Assembly: GCA_947428535.1 (NCBI GenBank)
Contig: CANEMG010000089.1
Coordinates: 1-5,216 of the forward strand
Direction: 5' to 3'
DNA length: 5,216 nt
Origin: an uncultured Clostridium sp.
GTDB lineage: Bacteria > Bacillota > Clostridia > TANB77 > CAG-508
Shown here: positions 1 to 5,216 of the stretch, one piece after another
Layout: each line of letters starts with the position of its first letter
Position numbering within the stretch: the first letter of the stretch is position 1
Position numbers and translations under genes: made by a program
The notes under the pieces: generated by a model
Told to the model about the DNA's origin: nothing
What the model saw: the letters and a program-made list of their open reading frames with translations, nothing else
The model's database searches: none

Positions 1-618
1 TTGTGCAGTTATTTTGCTTATTAATCTATTATCTTCTGGTTCTTCTATTTCTCCACCTGTTACTGTATTTCCTTCTTTATCTGTATCTGTGTGTGATGTA
101 TTTCCATCAAATTTTTCTCCTGTAGTTTGCATATACTCTATTTGTAATCCAAAGCTTATACTGCTTTCACTTTCCAGTATTTCTCCGCTATCAACTGGCC
201 ATTCCACTGTAAAATGTATATTACATCTATCTCCTACTTCTATTTTGGGGTGCCCTACTTTTATTTCTTCTAATCCTGTTATTTTTATTTTTTCACTTCC
301 TGTTATATTAGTAGGTGTTACTGCCTGCACTTCTGCTGGCATTGTTCCTACATTTACTATATCTACTGCAAACTCTACTCCTGAACCTGGATATGCTAAA
401 TCTGCTACATTTACTGTTAATGTATTCTTATCTGATTATATTCCTACTGTTGTTGTTTCTGGATCTGCTCCTATATTTTTTACTATCACTGCATTTTGAA
501 ATTCTAAATCAAATGTTCCTTTTGCATTTGCTGTTCCTGATATTGTTAAAGTCTTTGAAAACACAACATATCCTACTGCTAATATTAACAATAATATTAT
601 AAGCATTAATAAACTCAA
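1..618 (-). pseudogene. SipW-type signal-peptide surface protein, interrupted by an in-frame TAA; 3' end outside window
   Basis: Seen: a TTG at 618 (or ATG at 606) opens a frame with a hydrophobic segment (about residues 2-20, ending GYVVFSK), then ISGTANAKGTFDLEF. This resembles the SipW-dependent signal peptides of TasA/camelysin-like proteins, where a hydrophobic stretch is followed by a G-T-x-D-L motif. The frame meets TAA at 436-438. The same frame then stays open for 145 codons to the window edge and reads like the same protein (DKNTLTVNVADLAYPG, FAVDIVNVGT, FTVEWPVDSGE), a beta-rich secreted domain with an acidic, Thr-rich tail. There is no Shine-Dalgarno before TTG 618 or ATG 606. The frame continues upstream as about 11 codons (including basic TKLK) to a TAA at 652-654, with no start codon. 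Known of the family: members are exported after SipW-like signal peptidase cleavage and may form fibres. Inference: a decayed gene. Readthrough or a sequence error remain possible. I am sure of the frame, less sure of the family. Confidence 0.7.
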
Positions 619-738
619 TTTTAATTTAGTTACACTTATATTACAAAAACATTACATAATTTAATTTATTCTAACAATAAAATCAATAATAATATATTTA
701 AGAACGAATATTACGAATCGAAAGTAATTTGAAATTAG

Positions 739-812
739 AAATTCTTGTATTAGATTTGATAGGGAATCTCAATTTTATATTGAGGGCGCTATCAAATCTA
801 ATATTAGAATTT
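739..812. repeat. 74-nt imperfect inverted repeat forming a two-part hairpin
   Basis: Arms 739-762 and 789-812 are complementary over 24 bases. The pairing is 7 bp, two non-Watson-Crick positions (746-747 opposite 804-805), then 15 bp containing TTAGATTTGATAG and its exact complement. Inside, an asymmetric loop (GGAAT at 763-767, GGCG at 785-788) leads to a second perfect 6-bp stem, CTCAAT (768-773) with ATTGAG (779-784), closed by TTTAT. As plus-strand RNA one of the two odd positions is a G-U wobble; as minus-strand RNA it is an A-C mismatch, so plus-strand RNA would fold slightly better. There is no U-tract, so it is not an ordinary terminator. No target-site duplication borders it. It could be a structured RNA, a small palindromic repeat element or a protein-binding site; I do not recognise the family. 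Confidence 0.8.
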
Positions 813-878
813 ATATGAAAATTAGCTTGAGGAAGTAATAGTAGTGAATAAATATATTATTATTGATTCTAAAAAATG

Positions 879-915
879 AATTAAATATTTTATTAATTAA
901 CAAATTAAATATTTT
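879..915. repeat. 13-nt AT-rich direct repeat
   Basis: AATTAAATATTTT occurs at 879-891 and again at 903-915, a period of 24. Each copy contains the self-complementary AAATATTT. In a region of this base composition the repeat may be chance or slippage; no function can be assigned. Confidence 0.45.
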
Positions 916-921
916 TGATAC

Positions 922-952
922 AAATACAAAAAGAGTGCTTTCGCACTCTTTT
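922..952 (-). terminator. Intrinsic terminator of rnpB
   Basis: On the minus strand AAAAGAGTGC, a GAAA tetraloop, and GCACTCTTTT form a perfect 10-bp stem (929-938 with 943-952), followed by TGTATTTG. It starts two bases after the RNase P RNA 3' end. The U-rich distal arm and following T's suit rho-independent termination. The hairpin is symmetric, so it could also stop transcripts entering from the plus strand. Confidence 0.9.
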
Positions 953-953
953 A

Positions 954-1300
954 GAGCAAATCTATAAGCCGGGTTCTGTCGTGAATAGTCATTTATCTAG
1001 AATATATATTGCTATATATTTCGAGCCACTCAAAGAATTATAGAAACATAGCGAGCAACTATAGCGTTTCTCATCTAAGGTGTTGCTCCAGATAGGGTTT
1101 ACACAGCCAACGCATCACTGCATTGCTGGTGAGCTCTTACCTCACCTTTTCACCTGAGCCTAAAATAGGCTGTTATTTTCTGTTGCACTTTCCCTAAGGT
1201 CACCCTCGCTTGATGTTATCAAGTATCATTGCTCTATGGAGCCCGGACTTTCCTCTCGCAAATCCTTTCGGATTTTGCCAGCGACTATTCAAATTACTCT
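954..1300 (-). ncRNA. rnpB: RNase P RNA, class A
   Basis: This is the catalytic RNA of ribonuclease P, which removes 5' leaders from pre-tRNAs together with RnpA. On the minus strand the conserved blocks appear in order: GAGGAAAGTCCGGGCTCCATAG (about 1234-1255), GTGCAACAGAAAATAAC, GGTGAAAAGGTG, GGTAAGAGCTCACC, GTAAACCC, GGAGCAAC, TAGATAAATGAC and GACAGAACCCGGCTT (966-980). P1 can form between GAGTAA near 1299 and TTGCTC near 954. P2 forms between AATAGTC and GACTATT. The layout with P16/P17 (AGAAAC with GTTTCT) is class A, as in most Clostridia, not the Bacillus class B. The length of about 347 nt is usual. The 5' end is set at A1300, seven bases after the -10 box. Odd: the GGU of L15 is not found where expected (near 1034-1043). 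The gene has its own promoter and terminator. Confidence 0.97.
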
Positions 1301-1307
1301 ATGTTTA

Positions 1308-1336
1308 ATTTTACTCTGTTTGCAAATTTTAGTCAA
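1308..1336 (-). promoter_or_regulatory. Promoter of rnpB
   Basis: On the minus strand TTGACT (1331-1336) and TAAAAT (1308-1313) are separated by exactly 17 bp. Each matches the vegetative sigma factor consensus at five of six positions. The -10 box ends seven bases before A1300, which coincides with the 5' end predicted from RNase P helix P1. Just upstream of the -35 lies an AT palindrome, ATAATTT-T-AAATTAT (1339-1353 in plus orientation), which could serve as an UP element. Such a strong independent promoter fits an abundant stable RNA. Confidence 0.88.
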
Positions 1337-1397
1337 GGATAATTTTAAATTATGTAAATTAGTTTTTGCTTTATTTTAAAAAATTCTTTCCTAAATA

Positions 1398-1952
1398 TTA
1401 ATCTTTATTATTCTCTTTCCATTCATAATATTTTTTCAAATATTCCCAACATCCTTTTTTATCTGTAATGCCTTCATAATTATTATCTATTCTTTTTAAT
1501 ATATCTTCTTTATCAAACCACTTTGCTTCTGATACTTCCTCTGGTTGTAATGTTAGATCTTTAACATCAATATCTTTATTTACAATATAATATTCATTAT
1601 AATGCTTATTTAAAATATCTTTTTCTGTGTTTATATTCGTTGATGTTGAAGCTCCTATAAATAACATTTCATTTTTATTTGTATCTATACCAATTTCTTC
1701 TTTTATTTCCCTTATTATTGATTGGAAACCAAATTCTCCTGCTAAAACATGCCCTCCTGCTGTAATGTCCCATAAATTTGGCCACATTCTTTTATTCGCA
1801 CTTCTTTTTTGTAATAAAACTTGATTTTTAGAATTTATAATAAATAAAGCAACAGCTTTGTGCCATAATCCTTCCTTATGACATTTTGCTCTACTTTCAA
1901 CTTTATTTGTAAATTCTCCTTCTTCTGTTAAAACATCAAAAAATTCCTCCAT
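1398..1952 (-). CDS. Nudix hydrolase, IDI/YfcD-like subgroup
   Basis: A 184-residue protein with one Nudix domain (about residues 29-155). The Nudix box is perfect at residues 67-89: G67, E73, R81-E82, E85-E86, G88, as in G-x5-E-x7-R-E-U-x-E-E-x-G-U. These glutamates bind the metal that drives cleavage of a nucleoside-diphosphate-X substrate. Just before the box is WPNLWDITAGGHV, and earlier HKAVALFIIN and LLQKRS, a pattern typical of the branch that resembles type I isopentenyl-diphosphate isomerase, such as YfcD. The isomerase's own active-site Cys motif is not seen, so isomerase activity is unlikely. The true substrate is unknown. The ATG at 1952 follows AGGAGG with a 6-nt spacer, a strong site. 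The gene is the last of the unit, 14 nt after the second Nudix gene, and ends in TAA. No strong terminator hairpin is visible before the rnpB promoter. Confidence 0.92.
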   Translation of the reverse strand: MEEFFDVLTEEGEFTNKVESRAKCHKEGLWHKAVALFIINSKNQVLLQKRSANKRMWPNLWDITAGGHVLAGEFGFQSIIREIKEEIGIDTNKNEMLFIGASTSTNINTEKDILNKHYNEYYIVNKDIDVKDLTLQPEEVSEAKWFDKEDILKRIDNNYEGITDKKGCWEYLKKYYEWKENNKD

Positions 1953-1966
1953 TTCTTTCCTCCTAA

Positions 1967-2527
1967 CTATTTTAATCTTTCTGCTTTTTCTTTAAGTTTA
2001 TTATATATTGGTATCATCTTTGGTTCACTTACCATCTTATTTATATCATCTAAGTCTATCCATTTTACTCCACTATTTTCATCTTCTTTTATTTTTAACT
2101 CATCATTTTCATCTGCTTCAAATAAATATGAAATATTCAAATGAACATGTGTAGAAACGTATTTTCCTCTTTTTATGTGTCCATCTACTGAAACAATTTC
2201 TATAGAAACTGGTCTATCTGATAACACTTTTATATCTTCTAATCCTGATTCTTCTTTAGCTTCTTTCAAAGCCACATATAACGCATTGTCATCCCCATCA
2301 CAATGTCCACCAGTCCAAGCCCATGATTTATAAATATTGTGATATATCATAAGCACTTTAGTTCTTTGTTTGTTCACAATCCAACTTGATGCTGTAAAAT
2401 GACACATTTCGTTTTTTCTAGTTAAAACATCATCAAAATTATTTATATACTCTAACATTAATTTTTTATCAGATGCTTCCTGCTCATTATATGGTTCATA
2501 TTTTTCTAATAATTCTTTTAATTTCAT
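1967..2527 (-). CDS. Nudix hydrolase with variant Nudix box (GGHCDGD type)
   Basis: A 186-residue soluble protein with one Nudix domain (about residues 42-165). The box at residues 74-96 runs G74, then D80 where the signature has Glu, K88-E89 where it has Arg-Glu, then E92-E93 and G95. The three core glutamates for metal binding are kept, so hydrolase activity is expected. HFTASSWIVN (43-52) and WAWTGGHCDGD (69-79) are typical of a separate Nudix branch in which GGHxDG precedes the helix, and substitutions at these two box positions are natural there. It differs clearly from the downstream Nudix protein, so this pair is not a recent duplication. The substrate is not predictable. The start ATG lies 6 nt after the stop of the flavoprotein gene with only a weak purine-rich site (AGAGAAAGAG), pointing to translational coupling. 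Stop codon TAG. Confidence 0.9.
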   Translation of the reverse strand: MKLKELLEKYEPYNEQEASDKKLMLEYINNFDDVLTRKNEMCHFTASSWIVNKQRTKVLMIYHNIYKSWAWTGGHCDGDDNALYVALKEAKEESGLEDIKVLSDRPVSIEIVSVDGHIKRGKYVSTHVHLNISYLFEADENDELKIKEDENSGVKWIDLDDINKMVSEPKMIPIYNKLKEKAERLK

Positions 2528-2533
2528 ATATTT

Positions 2534-4090
2534 CTACTCTTTCTCTAATATTTTTATTGCACATTTTATTCCATCTATTGCTGCAGTCATTATTCCACCA
2601 GCATAACCAGCACCTTCTCCACACGGATAAATTCCTTTGACATTAGATATAAAATCTTCATTTCTTAATATTCTAACAGGTGATGAACTTCTTGTTTCTA
2701 ATCCTGTTAAAATACTATCTTTATCTGCAAAACCTTTTATCTTTTTATCGAATTCTAGTATTCCATCTTTAAAAGTATTTGTAATATAATTAGGCAATAT
2801 TTCTTGCAAATTTGCCAGAGTAACTCCTGGTTTATATGTTGGTTTAACACTTCCTATACTAGTCGTTTTTTTATTTTGTAAAAAATCTCCAACTTTTTGT
2901 ACTGGTGCATAAAAGTTTTCTCCACCTAATTTAAAAGCTTTTTCTTCTAATTCTTTTTGAAAATACATTCCTTCTAATGGAGAATTTCCTTTAAAGTCAT
3001 TTGGTGTTACATTAACTAAAACTGCACTATTAGCATTTTGTCCATCTCTAGCATATGTACTCATACCATTAGTTACTATTTCTCCATCTGCACTTGATGA
3101 AGCTATAACAGTTCCTCCCGGGCACATGCAAAAGGTATAGCAAGACCTGTTTTCTCCATGATATGCAAGTTTATATTCTGCTGGTGGAAGTTTTAATTTA
3201 GTTTTAGTTCCATACTGAGATTTGTTTATCATTTCCTGCTTGTGTTCAATTCTCACTCCAACAGAAAAATTCTTTTTTTCCATTTTTATACCTTTTTCAT
3301 AAAGTTTCCCAAAAGTATCTCTAGCACTATGACCAATTGCAAAAACAGCAGTATCAGTTTCGAGTTTTCTTTTATTTGTAATTATAGAAATCAATTTATT
3401 ATCTTCTACTTCAAAATCAATAACTTTTTCTTCAAAATAAAATTCTGCACCTTGTTTTATAATATAATTTCTCATATTTGATATAACTTTTATTAAATTA
3501 TCTGTTCCTATATGAGGTTTATTTACATACATTATTTGTTTTGGTGCTTCGAAATTTACAAATTCATATAACACTTTTCTGCATAATGGATTATTCACAC
3601 CTGTTGTTAACTTTCCATCCGAAAAAGTTCCTGCTCCACCTTCTCCAAATTGTACATTAGAGTTTACATTTAACTTTCCACTTTTTAAAAATTCATCAAC
3701 ATCTTTTTTTCTATCTTCTACTCTTTTTCCTTGTTCTATTACTATTGGTTTTATTCCATTTTGAACAAGAATTAAAGCACAAAATAGCCCACTAGGACCT
3801 GCACCAATAATTACAGGTCTTTTCGGACTTTTCCTTTTTAAATTTATATTTAATTCAAAATTTTCTTTTTGAACTTCTTTTATGTTTTTGAATTTCAGGT
3901 TTCCTTTAATACCTACATCAATTGTATAATTATAAAATATATTATTTTTATTTCTAGCATCTATAGACTTTTTGAAAATGCTATACTCTTCAACATCTTT
4001 ATAATTTATTTTATATTTCTTACAAGCTATTTTTAATACATCATCTTCTGTTAGATCTTCATATATTTTTATATTTTCTAATCTTAACAT
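2534..4090 (-). CDS. FAD-dependent dehydrogenase, COG2509-like NAD(P)/FAD oxidoreductase
   Basis: A 518-residue cytoplasmic flavoprotein with no signal peptide or membrane segment. Residues 1-90 form a small N-terminal domain without cofactor motifs. The Rossmann FAD motif is at 93-101 (VIIGAGPSG), with the ribose-binding Glu at E119. FGEGGAGTFSDGK (148-160) and CPGGTVIA (323-330) are marks of this family. The closing FAD motif, GIYPCGEGAGYAGG, is at 486-499, followed by the helix MTAAIDG. The length is normal for the family, whose biochemical reaction is not established. Cys321, Cys323 and Cys490 are candidate redox residues, which is inference. The ATG at 4090 follows AAGGA at 4095-4099. 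It lies 23 nt after the superoxide reductase gene and 6 nt before the first Nudix gene, so it sits mid-operon. The link with an oxidant-defence gene suggests a redox housekeeping role, but this is not proven. Stop codon TAG. Confidence 0.92.
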   Translation of the reverse strand: MLRLENIKIYEDLTEDDVLKIACKKYKINYKDVEEYSIFKKSIDARNKNNIFYNYTIDVGIKGNLKFKNIKEVQKENFELNINLKRKSPKRPVIIGAGPSGLFCALILVQNGIKPIVIEQGKRVEDRKKDVDEFLKSGKLNVNSNVQFGEGGAGTFSDGKLTTGVNNPLCRKVLYEFVNFEAPKQIMYVNKPHIGTDNLIKVISNMRNYIIKQGAEFYFEEKVIDFEVEDNKLISIITNKRKLETDTAVFAIGHSARDTFGKLYEKGIKMEKKNFSVGVRIEHKQEMINKSQYGTKTKLKLPPAEYKLAYHGENRSCYTFCMCPGGTVIASSSADGEIVTNGMSTYARDGQNANSAVLVNVTPNDFKGNSPLEGMYFQKELEEKAFKLGGENFYAPVQKVGDFLQNKKTTSIGSVKPTYKPGVTLANLQEILPNYITNTFKDGILEFDKKIKGFADKDSILTGLETRSSSPVRILRNEDFISNVKGIYPCGEGAGYAGGIMTAAIDGIKCAIKILEKE

Positions 4091-4113
4091 ATTTTCCTTC
4101 TTTTACTTAAAAC

Positions 4114-4488
4114 TTACTCTACATCTTTTTTCCATAATTCATGTTTGTTGCAATATGCATAAATTGTAGATCTTGGTATATATTTAAAATGCGCTTTTGC
4201 TTCCATTCCTGGTTTAAAAAATGCTGTACATTCTCTTCCTTCACTTACTATACTAATCCATTCAATATAATGATCTTCTTCCATTACATGATTTACTGTT
4301 ACATATATTTTATTATCTTTTACTTCATATGTTGGAACATGTTTTTCTACAGCAGCATCTACTGAGTTTGGTATTACAACTTCCATTGGAGTTTCACAAC
4401 AAACTATTCCACATCCTTTACAATTACAATCTTTTAAGGCTTTTACTGTTGCCCCACAGCTTTTACATTTTTTTACAACTAAATCCAT
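4114..4488 (-). CDS. Superoxide reductase (desulfoferrodoxin family, two-iron type)
   Basis: A 124-residue cytoplasmic protein that reduces superoxide to hydrogen peroxide without releasing O2, the usual strategy of anaerobes; the electron donor is normally rubredoxin. The N-terminal desulforedoxin-like domain has C8-x2-C11 and C30-C31, the four ligands of a rubredoxin-type iron. The catalytic domain has all five ligands of the active iron: H50 (EKHVP), H67 and H73 (VNHVMEEDHYIEW), C113 and H116 (CNKHELW), plus the conserved E48-K49 pair. Odd: three further cysteines, C21, C23 and C26, lie in the N-terminal loop. Start choice: an in-frame ATG exists at 4512, but AAGGAG (4497-4502) lies inside that extension and 8 nt before the ATG at 4488, so 4488 is the start. 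It leads the run of closely spaced genes down to 1398. Stop codon TAA. Confidence 0.95.
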   Translation of the reverse strand: MDLVVKKCKSCGATVKALKDCNCKGCGIVCCETPMEVVIPNSVDAAVEKHVPTYEVKDNKIYVTVNHVMEEDHYIEWISIVSEGRECTAFFKPGMEAKAHFKYIPRSTIYAYCNKHELWKKDVE

Positions 4489-4560
4489 TTTATATTCTCC
4501 TTTTCTATTCATTATTTATATTATCATTATGCTATCATACTATATATCAAAATACAATGA
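4489..4560 (-). promoter_or_regulatory. Possible promoter/operator region of the superoxide reductase operon
   Basis: This 72-nt gap is the only sizeable one between the coding genes of the cluster. It contains AAGGAG (4497-4502), the ribosome site of superoxide reductase. In plus orientation it also has TATCAT at 4522-4527 and 4533-4538 and TATCAA at 4545-4550, spaced 11 and 12 bp, close to one helical turn. On the minus strand TTGATA or TTGTAT could be a -35 and CATAAT or GATAAT a -10, but no pair has ideal spacing. No terminator for the preceding nucleosidase gene is visible. Peroxide or iron regulators such as PerR or Fur commonly control such genes in Clostridia; the match here to their boxes is poor. 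Confidence 0.35.
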
Positions 4561-5216
4561 TTATATTTTTTCAATTAATCTTTTTAATATTTCTGAAACT
4601 TGTTTAGAAACAAATTCAATATATGTATGAAAATCCATTTCATTATTTCCATTTGGAGTATCTGATATTCCTCTTATTACTAAAAAAGGCACTTTGTCCA
4701 AAAAACAAATTTGAGCAATTGCTGCCCCTTCCATTTCTACACAATCTGCATTAAATTCTTTTCTTATTTGTGTTGCTTTTTCAGGACTTGCACAAAAATA
4801 ATCTCCTGAAGCTATAACTCCTATTTTTACACTAACTTCATCATCTTTTACCTCAGATACTATTTCTTCACAAATTTTAACTAATCTTTTATCAGATTCA
4901 AAAAATTTACCTGTTCTTGCAATTTCTCCTTTTTCATAATCTCCTACACTTGTTATATCAAAATCGTGTTGAACTAATTTTTCACCTATAACTATGTCTT
5001 TAATTTTTAATTCATTACTAGTGCCTCCAGCTACTCCAACATTTATAACATAATTTACTTTATATATATCTATCATTATTTGAGCTACTCTTGCTGCATT
5101 AACTTTTCCCACACCACACTCAACTAAAACACAATCTTTATTTGAAATACTTCCTTTATTAAATATTAAATTATGTTTGTTTTTTTTTTAATTTTTTCCA
5201 ATATTGTTGTGGTGTT
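4561..5216 (-). CDS. mtnN: 5'-methylthioadenosine/S-adenosylhomocysteine nucleosidase, 5'-partial, frameshifted at an A10 run
   Basis: The enzyme hydrolyses adenine from methylthioadenosine and S-adenosylhomocysteine in the activated-methyl cycle. The intact frame, from codons encoding SISNKDCVLVECGVGKVNAA (start of the nucleoside-phosphorylase-like core), runs to TAA at 4561. It contains INVGVAGG, HDFDITSVGDY, ASGDYFCAS, the substrate-binding VEMEGAA (Glu-Met-Glu) and RGISD with the catalytic Asp. Upstream this frame reads HNLIFNKG and then hits TAA just inside a run of ten A (minus strand; 5180-5189). The region before the run is open in another frame as NTTTILEKIKKK, which looks like the expected N-terminal helix. 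Eleven A would join the two. The conserved N-terminal catalytic Glu would lie at or beyond the window edge. A GTG at 5112 is in frame but falls inside the core and has no ribosome site, so it is not a true start. Either a slippage-prone allele, a sequence error or a pseudogene. Confidence 0.85.
5180..5189 (-). other. A10 homopolymer at the nucleosidase frameshift
   Basis: Ten consecutive A on the minus strand mark the point where the N-terminal frame of the nucleosidase gene must change to the C-terminal frame. A run of six A lies two bases upstream (5192-5197). Adding one A joins the frame NTTTILEKIKKK to NKHNLIFNKGS. Alternatively, loss of one A would join a second upstream frame (TPQQYWKKLKK), which looks less like the family. 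Poly(A) runs of this length are known sites of both sequencing error and RNA polymerase slippage. Confidence 0.75.

Larger units (their letters stand above)
619..921. other. Gene-free interval between the surface-protein pseudogene and rnpB
   Basis: No protein gene of normal length is supported on either strand. The stretch holds the 74-nt inverted repeat at 739-812, two copies of ACGAAT nine bases apart (704-709 and 713-718), a GAGGAAG followed by a short plus-strand frame (829-879), and a 13-nt AT-rich direct repeat (879-915). On the minus strand no convincing promoter for the pseudogene is visible: candidate -35/-10 pairs match consensus poorly, which fits decay of that gene. Most of the interval is A and T; the hairpin core carries the only cluster of G and C. 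Confidence 0.6.

Noticed and set aside
436..438. Reassignment of TAA to an amino acid
   Set aside because: TAA terminates the IDI-like Nudix, superoxide reductase and nucleosidase genes at their expected lengths.
14..602. Long open frames on the plus strand over the surface-protein gene
   Set aside because: They are Leu/Ser-rich or low-complexity translations, lack ribosome sites, and lie opposite a frame with a clear signal peptide and domain pattern.
739..812. Hairpin as an insertion-sequence remnant, small transposable element or rho-independent terminator
   Set aside because: No target-site duplication, no transposase fragment and no T-tract on either strand. A repeat family cannot be excluded without a genome search.
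954..1300. Class B (Bacillus-type) RNase P RNA, or tmRNA
   Set aside because: The order of conserved blocks, including GTGAAAAGGTG, GTAAGAGCTCACC and a P16/P17 hairpin, is class A; no tRNA-like ends or tag frame for tmRNA are present.
1339..1353. AT palindrome as a terminator of the operon
   Set aside because: The stem is only seven A/T pairs with no loop or T-tract. Its place next to the rnpB -35 box fits an UP element better.
1627..1824. Plus-strand open frame opposite the IDI-like Nudix gene
   Set aside because: It is the antisense of the Nudix box region and has no ribosome site or family resemblance. The same holds for plus-strand frames at 3242-3481, 4141-4365 and 4329-4607.
4489..4512. 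Upstream ATG adding eight residues to superoxide reductase
   Set aside because: The AAGGAG ribosome site lies inside this extension and is well spaced for the ATG at 4488, while the ATG at 4512 has no site of its own.
1..5216. CRISPR array, tRNA genes, toxin-antitoxin or phage modules
   Set aside because: No regularly spaced repeats, cloverleaf or matching protein motifs were seen on either strand.

Overview
The window is strongly AT-rich, uses clear Shine-Dalgarno sites (AGGAGG/AAGGAG) and ATG starts, and every convincing gene lies on the minus strand. It carries a class A (ancestral type) RNase P RNA, a desulfoferrodoxin-type superoxide reductase, and a protein with a SipW-type signal peptide. 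Together these suggest an anaerobic low-GC Firmicute of the Clostridia, probably a gut lineage. This assignment is inference; no species marker is decisive.

Read in the direction of transcription (high to low coordinates), the window opens with the 3' three quarters of an MTA/SAH nucleosidase gene (4561-5216). Its reading frame is broken at a run of ten A. A 72-nt gap with helically phased TATCA repeats follows, then superoxide reductase (4114-4488). Next come a COG2509-type FAD-dependent dehydrogenase (2534-4090) and two Nudix hydrolases of different subfamilies (1967-2527 and 1398-1952). The gaps from superoxide reductase onward are 23, 6 and 14 nt, so these four genes look like one transcription unit. 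Its theme may be protection from oxidants and clean-up of damaged nucleotides or metabolites, but that is inference from neighbourhood only.

Downstream, rnpB (954-1300) has its own near-consensus promoter (TTGACT, 17 bp, TAAAAT) and a perfect-stem intrinsic terminator (929-952). The RNA has the universal class A core, but I cannot find the GGU of loop L15 that normally pairs with the tRNA CCA end.

The interval 619-921 has no convincing gene. It holds an elaborate 74-nt inverted repeat (739-812), a ribosome-binding-site-like GAGGAAG with an 11-codon frame behind it on the plus strand, and an AT-rich 13-nt direct repeat. The last region (1-618) is a secreted or surface protein gene of the SipW-dependent type. 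It has an in-frame TAA after about 60 codons and no recognisable start signal, so it looks like a pseudogene; its 3' end is outside the window.

No CRISPR array, tRNA, insertion sequence or transposase was seen. The observations most worth a second look are the two disrupted reading frames (nonsense in the surface protein, A10 frameshift in the nucleosidase), the unexplained hairpin, and the apparently GGU-less RNase P RNA.
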